A stretch of 5,498 nt of DNA, from the NCBI GenBank assembly GCA_021826035.1, contig JAKBBE010000167.1:1-5498 (forward strand), read 5' to 3'. The notes under the pieces are model-generated. The model worked only from the letters and a program-made list of their open reading frames with translations, was not told where the DNA came from and ran no database searches. Origin of the DNA: Pseudomonadota bacterium (GTDB lineage Bacteria > Pseudomonadota > Gammaproteobacteria > Steroidobacterales > Steroidobacteraceae). Each line of letters begins with the position of its first letter. Position 1 is the stretch's first letter. Below are positions 1-5,230 of the stretch, in pieces. A program made the translations under genes and the position numbers.

Positions 1-410
1 TTCTCGGACGGGAAATGGGCCTGGAGCTCGAGCTGTCCGACGTGCGGGTCGAGTCGCTGGTCCCGGCGGGGCTCGAGCGCGGCTCGATCGAGGAATTCAT
101 GACGCGCCTGCCGCGCTCGGATGCGGCGATGCGCGAGCGGTTCGAGGCCGCCAGGGACAAAGGCCGCGTGCTGCGCTACGTCGGACGCCTCGGTTCCGAC
201 GGTCAGGCGAGCGTGGGGCTGGTCGAGTTCGAGGCCAATCATGCCTTCGCCAACATCGCACTTACCGACAACGTGGTGCGCTTCGCCACGCGCCGCTACT
301 GCGACAATCCGCTCATCGTGCAGGGTCCGGGCGCCGGTCCCGAGGTGACCGCCGGCGGGGTGTTCGCCGACCTGCTGCGTCTTTCGGCATACCTCGGAGC
401 GCAGCTGTGA
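1..410 (+). CDS. thrA: Homoserine dehydrogenase C-terminal part, probably of bifunctional aspartokinase/homoserine dehydrogenase I (5' truncated by window)
   Basis: The reading frame enters from outside the window (first whole codon at base 3) and ends with TGA at 408-410, giving 135 visible residues. The piece matches, from memory, the C-terminal end of the homoserine dehydrogenase catalytic domain of E. coli ThrA: a segment like LGREMGLELELSDV, then KGRVLRYVG, and near the end GPGAGPEVTAGGVFADLLR, the conserved closing segment of the family. The enzyme reduces aspartate semialdehyde to homoserine with NAD(P)H in the cytosol. Whether an aspartokinase domain is fused upstream cannot be seen; the similarity to ThrA and the thrB-thrC order make fusion likely. 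The stop overlaps the thrB start in GTGA, so the two are probably translationally coupled. The call of homoserine dehydrogenase is firm; the fusion is inferred. Confidence 0.9.
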   Translation, partial: LGREMGLELELSDVRVESLVPAGLERGSIEEFMTRLPRSDAAMRERFEAARDKGRVLRYVGRLGSDGQASVGLVEFEANHAFANIALTDNVVRFATRRYCDNPLIVQGPGAGPEVTAGGVFADLLRLSAYLGAQL

Positions 411-1348
411 GTGCGGCGCAGTGGGCCACGGCGTTCGCGCCGGCATCGGTCGGCAACGTCGCGATCGGTTTCGACATTCTTGGGTTCGCCGTCGATGCGC
501 TCGGGGATCGCGTCACCGTGAGCCGCAGCGAACGGCCCGGGGTCACGATCAGCGCGGTGAGTGGGATCGCCGGGGAGTTGCCGACCGACCCGGCGCAGAA
601 TACCGCCGGCCGTGCGCTGCAGGCACTGCATGCGACGCTGGCACCGAGTTTCGGGTTCGAGATGCGCATCGAGAAGGGTATCCCGCTCGGCTCCGGCCTC
701 GGCGGCTCGGCCGCCTCGGCGGTCGGCGCGGTGGTCGCGGCCAACGCGCTGCTCGAGCAACCGTACGAGCCGATCGAGCTGCTGAAGTTCGCCATGCAGG
801 GCGAGGCGGTGGCCAGTGGATCGCTGCACGTGGACAACATCTCGCCGTCGCTCTTCGGCGGTCTGGTGCTCACCGTCGGCATCGATCACCCGCGGGTCAA
901 GCGCATCCCGGTGCCCCCGGGCGTGTGCGCGGTACTGATCCATCCGCATATGTTTCTCGCCACGCGTCAGGCTCGCGCCATCCTCAAGCGCGACGTGCCG
1001 CTGGCGGATTTCGTCTGGCAGACGGCGAACCTCGCCGGGTTCATCTCCGGCTGCTACACAGATGATCTGGACATGATCCGCGCGTCGTTCGAGGATGTCG
1101 TCATCGAGCCGCAGCGCCAGGCGCTGATCCCGGGCTTTGCGGCCGTACGCGCCGCGGCGCTGGCGGCCGGCGCGCTCGGATGCTCGATCTCCGGCGCCGG
1201 GCCGACGCTGTTTGCCTGGGCACTCGAGACGCAGGCACAGGCCGTGCTCGCGGCGATGCGAGCCCCGCTCGTGGCCACCGGTGCGCAGGTCGATGAATGG
1301 ATCGTCGATCTGCACCGCGAGGGTGCGCGTGTGGTGGCGAGCGGTTGA
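407..1348 (+). CDS. thrB: Homoserine kinase (GHMP family)
   Basis: A 313-residue protein, close to the 310 residues of E. coli ThrB, phosphorylating homoserine to O-phosphohomoserine with ATP in the threonine pathway. All GHMP-kinase landmarks are visible: the N-terminal APASVGNVAIGFD at residues 11-23, the glycine-rich ATP-binding loop PLGSGLGGSAAS at 93-104, HVDNISPSLFGG at 141-152, and the C-terminal GCSISGAGPTLFA at 258-270. The start is GTG at 407, overlapping the thrA stop by 4 bp, with a GGAG Shine-Dalgarno at 396-399 and 7 nt spacing. The first residues (AAQWATAFAPAS) align with the family N-terminus, so no later start is needed. This is the GHMP-type ThrB, not the aminoglycoside-phosphotransferase-like type found in pseudomonads. 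No missing key residue was noticed. Confidence 0.96.
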   Translation: MSAAQWATAFAPASVGNVAIGFDILGFAVDALGDRVTVSRSERPGVTISAVSGIAGELPTDPAQNTAGRALQALHATLAPSFGFEMRIEKGIPLGSGLGGSAASAVGAVVAANALLEQPYEPIELLKFAMQGEAVASGSLHVDNISPSLFGGLVLTVGIDHPRVKRIPVPPGVCAVLIHPHMFLATRQARAILKRDVPLADFVWQTANLAGFISGCYTDDLDMIRASFEDVVIEPQRQALIPGFAAVRAAALAAGALGCSISGAGPTLFAWALETQAQAVLAAMRAPLVATGAQVDEWIVDLHREGARVVASG

Positions 1349-1373
1349 CGGATCGGACGAGGCGATGGGGAGT

Positions 1374-2678
1374 ATGCGGTTTCACAGTACCCGCGATCTG
1401 CGACTGACCGCCGGATTCGGCGCAGCGCTCGAACAGGGCCTGGCCCCGGATGGTGGCCTGTATGTGCCTGAAACGTGGCCCGAGATCGATGCCGCGGCGC
1501 TGCGCACGGCGCACGGGCTGGCGGACCTCGCCGGGCGGTTGATCGGACCGTTCGCGGCCGCCGATGCGCTCGGGACCGAACTGGGGCAGATCTGCACCGA
1601 GGCGTTCAACTTTCCGGCCCCCGTGGTGCCGATCGAGGGCGATCAGCTCGGGGTGCTCGAGCTGTTTCATGGGCCGACGGCGGCGTTCAAGGACTTCGGT
1701 GCGCGCTTTTTGGCGGCGTGCCTGACGCGTCTGCGTGCCGGGGCGGAGCGGCCGCTGACCATCCTCGTGGCGACCTCCGGGGACACCGGCGGGGCGGTTG
1801 CCGCGGCGTTTCACGGCCGGCCGGGCGTCGAAGTCGTCGTGCTCTTTCCGCGCGGTCTGGTGTCCCCGACGCAGCAGCAGCAGCTGACGTGCTGGGGTGG
1901 CAACGTGCGCTCCTTCGCGGTGCGCGGAACATTCGATGACTGCCAGCGCCTGGTGAAGCAGGCGTTTCTCGACGAGCCGTTGCGCGCCGCGCGCGCGCTG
2001 TCTTCGGCCAACAGCATCAACCTCGGGCGCCTGCTGCCGCAGGCAGTGTATTACGCGGCGAGCAGCCTCGCGCTCGCCGGGCCGGGCGGGGAGCCGGTCT
2101 CCTACGTCATTCCGAGCGGCAACCTCGGGAATGCGGTGGCGTGCATCTGGGCGCGGCGGCTCGGTCTGCCGATCGGCGAGGTGGTCCTGGCGCACAACGC
2201 CAACCGGACGGTGCCGGATTTTCTCACCGACGGACACTGGCAACCGCGCCCGAGCGTCGCGACGCTGGCCTCGGCGATGGATGTCGGCAATCCGAGCAAC
2301 ATGGAGCGCCTGCGGTCGCTGTACCCGCAGCTTCAGGCGCTGCGCGGCGCGGTGAGCGCCTGCTCGGTCGATGACGAGGCGATCCGCGCGCGCATCGCCG
2401 CGGACTACCGCCGCCTCGGGCGGATCTGGTGTCCGCACACGGCCGTGGCGGCCGAGGCCTATGCGCGGCTGCCCGAGGCGCGCCGGCGCGCCGGACGCTG
2501 GGTGCTGGTGGGCACGGCCCATCCGGCGAAATTCCGCGAAATCATCGCACCGTTGATCGGACGGGACGTGCCACTGCCGCCGGCCCTCGCCGAGCTGTTC
2601 GCCCGTCCGAGCGTGTTCGAGGAAATCGACGCCGATCTGGCCTCGCTGCGCTCGGCCTTGGCGGGCGAGTCGATCTAG
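1374..2678 (+). CDS. thrC: Threonine synthase (PLP-dependent)
   Basis: A 434-residue protein (E. coli ThrC has 428) converting O-phosphohomoserine to threonine and phosphate. The N-terminus MRFHSTRD and APDGGLYVP (residues 24-32) are typical of the family. The PLP Schiff-base lysine is K106 in PTAAFKDFG. Other family blocks are ATSGDTGGA at 133-141, SPTQ at 164-167, SANSINLGRLLPQ at 211-223, the phosphate-binding-like IPSGNLGNA at 246-254, DVGNPSN at 303-309, PHTAVA at 354-359 and GTAHPAKF at 380-387. ATG at 1374 is preferred over the in-frame ATG at 1365: it gives the usual N-terminus and lies 11 nt after GAGG at 1359-1362, whereas that GAGG is only 2 nt from 1365. The frame stays open upstream into thrB, but that stretch is thrB read out of frame. 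It follows thrB by 25 bp and belongs to the same operon. Confidence 0.96.
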   Translation: MRFHSTRDLRLTAGFGAALEQGLAPDGGLYVPETWPEIDAAALRTAHGLADLAGRLIGPFAAADALGTELGQICTEAFNFPAPVVPIEGDQLGVLELFHGPTAAFKDFGARFLAACLTRLRAGAERPLTILVATSGDTGGAVAAAFHGRPGVEVVVLFPRGLVSPTQQQQLTCWGGNVRSFAVRGTFDDCQRLVKQAFLDEPLRAARALSSANSINLGRLLPQAVYYAASSLALAGPGGEPVSYVIPSGNLGNAVACIWARRLGLPIGEVVLAHNANRTVPDFLTDGHWQPRPSVATLASAMDVGNPSNMERLRSLYPQLQALRGAVSACSVDDEAIRARIAADYRRLGRIWCPHTAVAAEAYARLPEARRRAGRWVLVGTAHPAKFREIIAPLIGRDVPLPPALAELFARPSVFEEIDADLASLRSALAGESI

Positions 2679-2679
2679 C

Positions 2680-3285
2680 ATGGAACCGATGGGATCGACA
2701 CTGCATCAGCCCTGGGTGCCGTGGGTGCTGCTCGGGCTCACCGCGGCGCTGATCATCGCGGTGGTCTGGGTGGTGCGCTGGTATCGGCGCCGCCGGGCGC
2801 GCCGCGCACTGCAGTCGGCCGTCGCCGCGGCGGGCCTGGAGCATTTGATCGACATGGCCGTCCCCGATGGGATGGGCGGCAGCTACCACGTCGACTTCTT
2901 GCTGCTCAGCGTGCACGGCATCCTCGTCATCGACGTCCGTCAGGTACAAGGCAACATCTTCGGCGGCGATCAGATGGCCGAATGGACCGTGATGGACGGG
3001 CCGCAACGCTTCACCTTCGTCAATCCGCAAAGCGGGCTGTATGACCGCATCGCCGCGGTGAAGGCGATCGTCGGGGAAGTGCCGATCGAGGGTCGGGTGG
3101 TGTTCACCCGCGAAGGCCGATTCCCGAAAGGTCTGCCGAAGTGGACCGTCATGCTCGATGAGCTCGGCGCGGCGTTTCCGCCGTTCGAGGCGGATGTCGC
3201 CGAGGCGATGGCCACACACTACCGCGAAGCCTGGGAGCGACTGCGCGCCGCGGTGCGCCCGAGCACCATCCCGCACATGCGCTGA
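2680..3285 (+). CDS. Membrane-anchored NERD-domain (nuclease-related) protein
   Basis: A 201-residue protein. Residues about 13-33 form one hydrophobic membrane span, followed at once by the basic stretch RWYRRRRARR, which by the positive-inside rule puts the rest in the cytoplasm. Residues about 45-185 look like a NERD domain: YHVDFLLLSVHGILVIDVR at 69-87, G91 with NIFGG at 92-96, W102, and NP at 115-116 followed by a helix. NERD domains are related to PD-(D/E)XK nucleases; the acidic positions would be D72 and D85, but the usual lysine two residues after the second acid is R87. Function is unknown and nuclease activity is uncertain. ATG 2680 lies 1 bp after the thrC stop, with GGGCGAG at 2663-2669 inside thrC as a likely ribosome site; M4 (ATG 2689) is an alternative start. 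Expression probably depends on the thr operon. Confidence 0.8.
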   Translation: MEPMGSTLHQPWVPWVLLGLTAALIIAVVWVVRWYRRRRARRALQSAVAAAGLEHLIDMAVPDGMGGSYHVDFLLLSVHGILVIDVRQVQGNIFGGDQMAEWTVMDGPQRFTFVNPQSGLYDRIAAVKAIVGEVPIEGRVVFTREGRFPKGLPKWTVMLDELGAAFPPFEADVAEAMATHYREAWERLRAAVRPSTIPHMR

Positions 3286-3308
3286 GGCGGCGGCGGTCGC
3301 GCTCAGCG
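3280..3308. repeat. Inverted repeat spanning two convergent stop codons
   Basis: CGCTGAG at 3280-3286 and its exact complement CTCAGCG at 3302-3308 flank a 15-nt centre. The left arm contains the TGA of the NERD gene and the right arm contains, on the other strand, the TGA of the M20 gene. The centre allows three further pairs (GCG 3287-3289 with CGC 3298-3300). A GC-rich hairpin between convergent genes could help end transcription both ways, but neither side has a T-run, so I do not call it an intrinsic terminator. With only 17 bp between the stops there is no other room for a terminator. Confidence 0.35.
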
Positions 3309-4718
3309 GCGCCGGGCCTGCGCGTGCTCGGCGAGCACGATCGAGACGCAGGCGGTGAGCTTCTCCGCATAATCCACGTGCAGGAACTCATTCGGTCCGT
3401 GCGCATTGGCGTGCGGACCGAGCACCCCGGTGATGAAGAACTGGGTGCTCGGGAAGCGCTCCCCGAGCATGGCCATGAAGGGGATGGTGCCGCCGCATCC
3501 GATGTGAACCGCACCGCGGCCGTAGATCTGCTGCGAGGCGGCATCGATCGATTTCTCGAGCCAGGGTGCGAACGACGGTGCGTTCCAGCCGGAGGTCGGC
3601 GTGCCCGGTGTGAAGCGCACCTGTGCGCCGTACGGCGGTTCGTGCTCCAGCACGTCCTTGACTGCACGCGCGGCGCGCAGCGGCTCGCAGGTCGGCGGCA
3701 GGCGCAGCGAGAGCTTCAGCGTCAAGGCCGGCAGGAGTACGTTGCCGGCCGACAGCGTCGGGGGCAGGCCGTCGGCACCGGTCACCGAGAGCGTGCTCTT
3801 CCAGCTGCTGTTGATCAGCAATTCGACCGGATCGTCGCTCACGGCGCGCACACCCGGGGCCCAGGGCAGCTTGCCGGCCACGGAGTCCCCGAGCACCGCC
3901 GCGGCGGTGCGCAGTTGCGCCACGCGGTCCTCCGGGATGCTCACGGAGAGTTCGGCGAGTTTGAGCGATCCGTCGAGCGGGTTCTCGAGCCGCGCCAGCA
4001 GCTGCTCGATGATGCGGAAGGGATTCGGCGCGATGCCGCTCGCCATGCCCGAATGCACGCCTTCCTCGAGCACCCGCACGGTCAACTCCCCGACCAGATT
4101 GCCGCGCAGTGAGGTGGTGCACCAGAGCTGCTCGTAGTTGCCGCACTCGGCATCGAGGCACACCACGAGCGAGGGTTCCCCGAGAGCATCTCCGAGCACC
4201 GCCAGGTGCGCCGGCAGATCGACACTGCCGCTTTCCTCCGAGGCCTCGATCAGGACGACGCAGCGCGCGAGCGCGACGCCCTGGGCCTTCAGGGCGGCAA
4301 TGGCGGCGAGTGAGCTGAAGAGCGCATAGCCGTCATCCGCAGCGCCCCGCCCGTACAGCTTGCCGTCGCGCAGGACCGGCTCCCAGGGGCCGAGCCCGGG
4401 ATGCCAGCCGGTGAACTCCGGCTGTTTGTCGAGGTGGCCGTAGAGCAGCACGCACCCGGGTAACTCGCCCGGCACGTCCACGAGCAGCACCGGGGTGCGG
4501 CCCGGCAGGCGCTTGATCTCGATCTTCATGCCGGGAATGGCCTGCGTCCGGCACCACTCGGCCATCAGCTGTATCGCGGCCTCCATGTGGCCGTGCTTCT
4601 CCCACTCCGGGTCGAACAGCGGCGACTGGTTCGGGATGCGCACGTAGGCGGCGAGTCGCTCGACGATGGAACCGCGCCAGGCGGCGCCGATGTGCTCACG
4701 CAACGCTTTCAGATCCAC
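3303..4718 (-). CDS. M20 family dinuclear-zinc metallopeptidase (carnosinase/CNDP-like dipeptidase)
   Basis: A 471-residue protein from GTG 4718, similar in length to mammalian CN2 (about 475). No signal peptide or membrane span, so cytosolic. The M20 ligand set is complete: H95 and D97 in YGHLDKQP, bridging D128 in GRGAADDGYA, general base E161 and ligand E162 in EASEESGS, D189 in CLDAECGN, and H440 in HGPNE. H222 in GVHSGMASG matches the histidine that the dimerisation domain donates to the partner active site. The H95-D128 spacing of 33 equals that in CN2 as I recall it. The family cleaves dipeptides or related amides; the exact substrate cannot be read. The GTG start is chosen for its Shine-Dalgarno (GGGAGAG, 4730-4724). 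The frame stays open upstream to 4889, but that stretch holds the promoter. ATG 4784 in the same frame overlaps the -10 box and has no ribosome site. Confidence 0.92.
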   Translation of the reverse strand: MDLKALREHIGAAWRGSIVERLAAYVRIPNQSPLFDPEWEKHGHMEAAIQLMAEWCRTQAIPGMKIEIKRLPGRTPVLLVDVPGELPGCVLLYGHLDKQPEFTGWHPGLGPWEPVLRDGKLYGRGAADDGYALFSSLAAIAALKAQGVALARCVVLIEASEESGSVDLPAHLAVLGDALGEPSLVVCLDAECGNYEQLWCTTSLRGNLVGELTVRVLEEGVHSGMASGIAPNPFRIIEQLLARLENPLDGSLKLAELSVSIPEDRVAQLRTAAAVLGDSVAGKLPWAPGVRAVSDDPVELLINSSWKSTLSVTGADGLPPTLSAGNVLLPALTLKLSLRLPPTCEPLRAARAVKDVLEHEPPYGAQVRFTPGTPTSGWNAPSFAPWLEKSIDAASQQIYGRGAVHIGCGGTIPFMAMLGERFPSTQFFITGVLGPHANAHGPNEFLHVDYAEKLTACVSIVLAEHAQARRR

Positions 4719-4723
4719 GTACG

Positions 4724-4730
4724 CTCTCCC
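4724..4730 (-). promoter_or_regulatory. Shine-Dalgarno site that fixes the M20 gene start
   Basis: On the minus strand GGGAGAG is followed by CGTAC and then GTG (4718-4716), a spacing of 5 nt. No in-frame ATG nearby has a comparable site, so this decides the GTG start. Confidence 0.7.
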
Positions 4731-4746
4731 GAAATGTGTGCCCACG

Positions 4747-4762
4747 GGCGGTGCGCACCGCC
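4747..4762. promoter_or_regulatory. Perfect 16-bp palindrome in the M20 leader
   Basis: GGCGGTGCGCACCGCC equals its own reverse complement. It lies between the inferred M20 transcription start (near 4776) and the GTG start, at roughly +14 to +29. A dimeric repressor site or a short RNA hairpin are both possible. No regulator family is recognised. It is a candidate only: at this GC content such a palindrome is uncommon in 500 bp but not impossible by chance. Confidence 0.35.
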
Positions 4763-4782
4763 GCGCCCGGCGTCGATTCGCC

Positions 4783-4811
4783 ATTATGGTAATCGGCGCC
4801 GATCGGTGCAA
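4783..4811 (-). promoter_or_regulatory. Sigma70-type promoter for the M20 gene
   Basis: On the minus strand TTGCAC (4811-4806) and CATAAT (4788-4783) are separated by exactly 17 bp. CATAAT matches five of six bases of the -10 consensus and TTGCAC the leading TTG of the -35. The predicted start is near 4776, giving a leader of about 58 nt. It is the best promoter-like match I found upstream of the gene. Confidence 0.55.
4792..4803. promoter_or_regulatory. 12-bp palindrome inside the M20 promoter spacer
   Basis: ATCGGCGCCGAT is a perfect palindrome lying wholly between the -35 and -10 boxes of the M20 promoter. The position would suit an operator. Beside it, CGATT (4774-4778) and AATCG (4791-4795) flank CCATTATGG over the -10 box, adding a second, imperfect dyad. 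Confidence 0.3.
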
Positions 4812-4849
4812 GGTGCCGCCCCAGCGAGGGAGAAAGCGCAATCCGCGGC

Positions 4850-4894
4850 CCCGCGTGCCGTGCGCGGCAGGACGTTCCGCGCGTGGCACGCGGG
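4850..4894. repeat. Long inverted repeat, 18-bp arms, beside an A7 tract
   Basis: The left arm CCCGCGTGCCGTGCGCGG (4850-4867) and the right arm CCGCGCGTGGCACGCGGG (4877-4894) are complementary at 16 of 18 positions, around a 9-nt centre (4868-4876). In a plus-strand RNA both mismatches become G-U pairs (4860 with 4884, 4861 with 4883), giving a continuous 18-pair stem; in a minus-strand RNA they are true mismatches. A run of seven A (4897-4903) follows on the plus strand. There is no T-run after the stem on either strand, so it is not an intrinsic terminator. It lies between the two divergent promoters. It could be a REP-like element, a regulator site or a small RNA stem; I cannot tell which. 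Confidence 0.6.
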
Positions 4895-4912
4895 TGAAAA
4901 AAATTGGTCTTA

Positions 4913-4941
4913 TTGCAATGCGCCGGCATTGGTTCTAGCCT
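4913..4941 (+). promoter_or_regulatory. Weak candidate promoter for the CBM5/12 gene
   Basis: TTGCAA (4913-4918) and TAGCCT (4936-4941) are 17 bp apart, with an AT-rich stretch including A7 just upstream that could act as an UP element. TTGCAA matches four of six consensus bases but TAGCCT only three. A start near 4948 would give a leader of about 283 nt containing the NagR-like site and the 5098-5126 hairpin. It was chosen mainly for spacing and AT context. Confidence 0.25.
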
Positions 4942-4965
4942 GCCGCGCATCTTGTCGCTCAGGTC

Positions 4966-4983
4966 AATGACAACACTGACATG
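4966..4983. promoter_or_regulatory. NagR-box-like operator (LacI-family GlcNAc regulator)
   Basis: AATGACAACACTGACATG agrees at 15 of 18 positions with the NagR-box consensus as I recall it from GlcNAc regulon work in Shewanella, AATGACARCGYTGTCATT. The left half is intact; the three differences are at positions 10, 14 and 18, so the dyad is imperfect. It lies upstream of a secreted chitin-binding protein, the sort of gene such regulators control, and would fall near +20 of the candidate promoter, where a repressor could block transcription. No nagR gene is in the window. The consensus is from memory. Confidence 0.4.
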
Positions 4984-5097
4984 ACATAACGATATCGACG
5001 GGGGGATGGGTCGGCCGGAGTCTGCCTGGGCGTCGCAGGAGCGCGGTGCAAGGCGGTGGGTCGGCCCGGATGACGTCACGGTGATCGCGCGCAGAGA

Positions 5098-5126
5098 CCG
5101 TGCTCGGATCGTTCGATCCGGCACGG
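5098..5126 (+). repeat. Strong bulged hairpin in the CBM gene leader
   Basis: CCGTGC (5098-5103) pairs with GCACGG (5121-5126), and CGGATCG (5105-5111) with CGATCCG (5114-5120), leaving T5104 as a single bulge. In RNA this folds as a stem of about 12 pairs with a GUUC loop. It lies 104 bp before the ATG, probably in the 5' leader. No T-run follows, so it is not a plain terminator; a leader structure or DNA operator is possible. Confidence 0.45.
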
Positions 5127-5217
5127 CGGATTCGCGCGCGGCGGGGCGGGCGCGGGCCCGAGCCGCCGGTTCGGCCGATGTGTTGACGCAACCGCCGGCG
5201 AGTCCGGCATTCCCTTC

Positions 5218-5223
5218 AAGAGG
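5218..5223 (+). promoter_or_regulatory. Shine-Dalgarno site of the CBM5/12 gene
   Basis: AAGAGG lies 7 nt before ATG 5231. It settles the start, because the frame is open further upstream (an in-frame ATG at 5006), but only 5231 places a signal peptide at the N-terminus. Confidence 0.75.
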
Positions 5224-5230
5224 TATCGCG

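Larger units (their letters stand above)
4719..5230. other. Divergent intergenic region, 512 bp, rich in dyad symmetry
   Basis: This stretch separates the minus-strand M20 gene from the plus-strand secreted CBM protein. I find no convincing coding sequence in it. It holds two probable promoters, several palindromes and two strong hairpins, listed individually. Local base composition varies sharply: 4895-4920 and 4960-4997 are AT-rich islands in otherwise very GC-rich DNA, which fits promoter positions. Two 10-mers recur within it: CGGTGCAAGG at 4804 and 5044, and TGGGTCGGCC at 5007 and 5057. Confidence 0.8.

Noticed and set aside
296..1315. Minus-strand open frame opposite thrB
   Set aside because: It has no motif and its composition is that of a shadow frame; the plus-strand thrB is unambiguous.
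1137..1373. Longer thrC starting inside thrB, or at ATG 1365
   Set aside because: The upstream residues are an out-of-frame reading of thrB. ATG 1365 has its GAGG only 2 nt away, and family proteins begin at the position given by ATG 1374.
1101..2681. Long minus-strand open frame of over 500 codons opposite thrB/thrC
   Set aside because: Translation is arginine-rich with no recognisable motif, and it lies opposite two clearly conserved genes. Such shadows are common in GC-rich DNA.
4719..4889. Longer M20 protein starting at ATG 4889 or ATG 4784 on the minus strand
   Set aside because: The added residues are basic and low in information, they cover the promoter and palindromes, and neither ATG has a ribosome site as good as that of GTG 4718.
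4884..4900. Sigma54-type -24 element (TGGCACG at 4884-4890)
   Set aside because: The matching -12 TTGC is absent at the required spacing; the position reads GTGAA.
4897..4931. Minus-strand terminator from the CAATGC stem and the T7 run
   Set aside because: The T-run begins about 12 nt after a 6-bp stem, too far for an intrinsic terminator, and no gene reads into it from the right.
4967..4984. Five-codon leader ORF (ATG to TGA)
   Set aside because: No ribosome site and no repeated regulatory codons; it coincides with the NagR-like operator, which explains the sequence better.
4804..5066. Repeated 10-mers CGGTGCAAGG (4804, 5044) and TGGGTCGGCC (5007, 5057)
   Set aside because: Exact but short; a few 10-bp repeats are expected by chance in 500 bp of GC-rich DNA, and they show no consistent relation to the promoters.
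5071..5084. TGACGTCA palindrome and neighbouring TCAC-G-GTGA dyad as a CRP/Clp site
   Set aside because: The spacing does not fit the TGTGA-N6-TCACA pattern, and 8-bp palindromes are frequent.
5183..5212. TTGACG -35 box close to the CBM gene
   Set aside because: No acceptable -10 lies 16-18 bp downstream (GGCATT or GCATTC), and the start would fall on the Shine-Dalgarno site.
5006..5230. An in-frame extension of the CBM gene from ATG 5006, adding 75 residues
   Set aside because: The frame is open but the extension is arginine- and alanine-rich without recognisable features, would bury the signal peptide, and has only a G-run before its ATG. ATG 5231 has AAGAGG at 7 nt.
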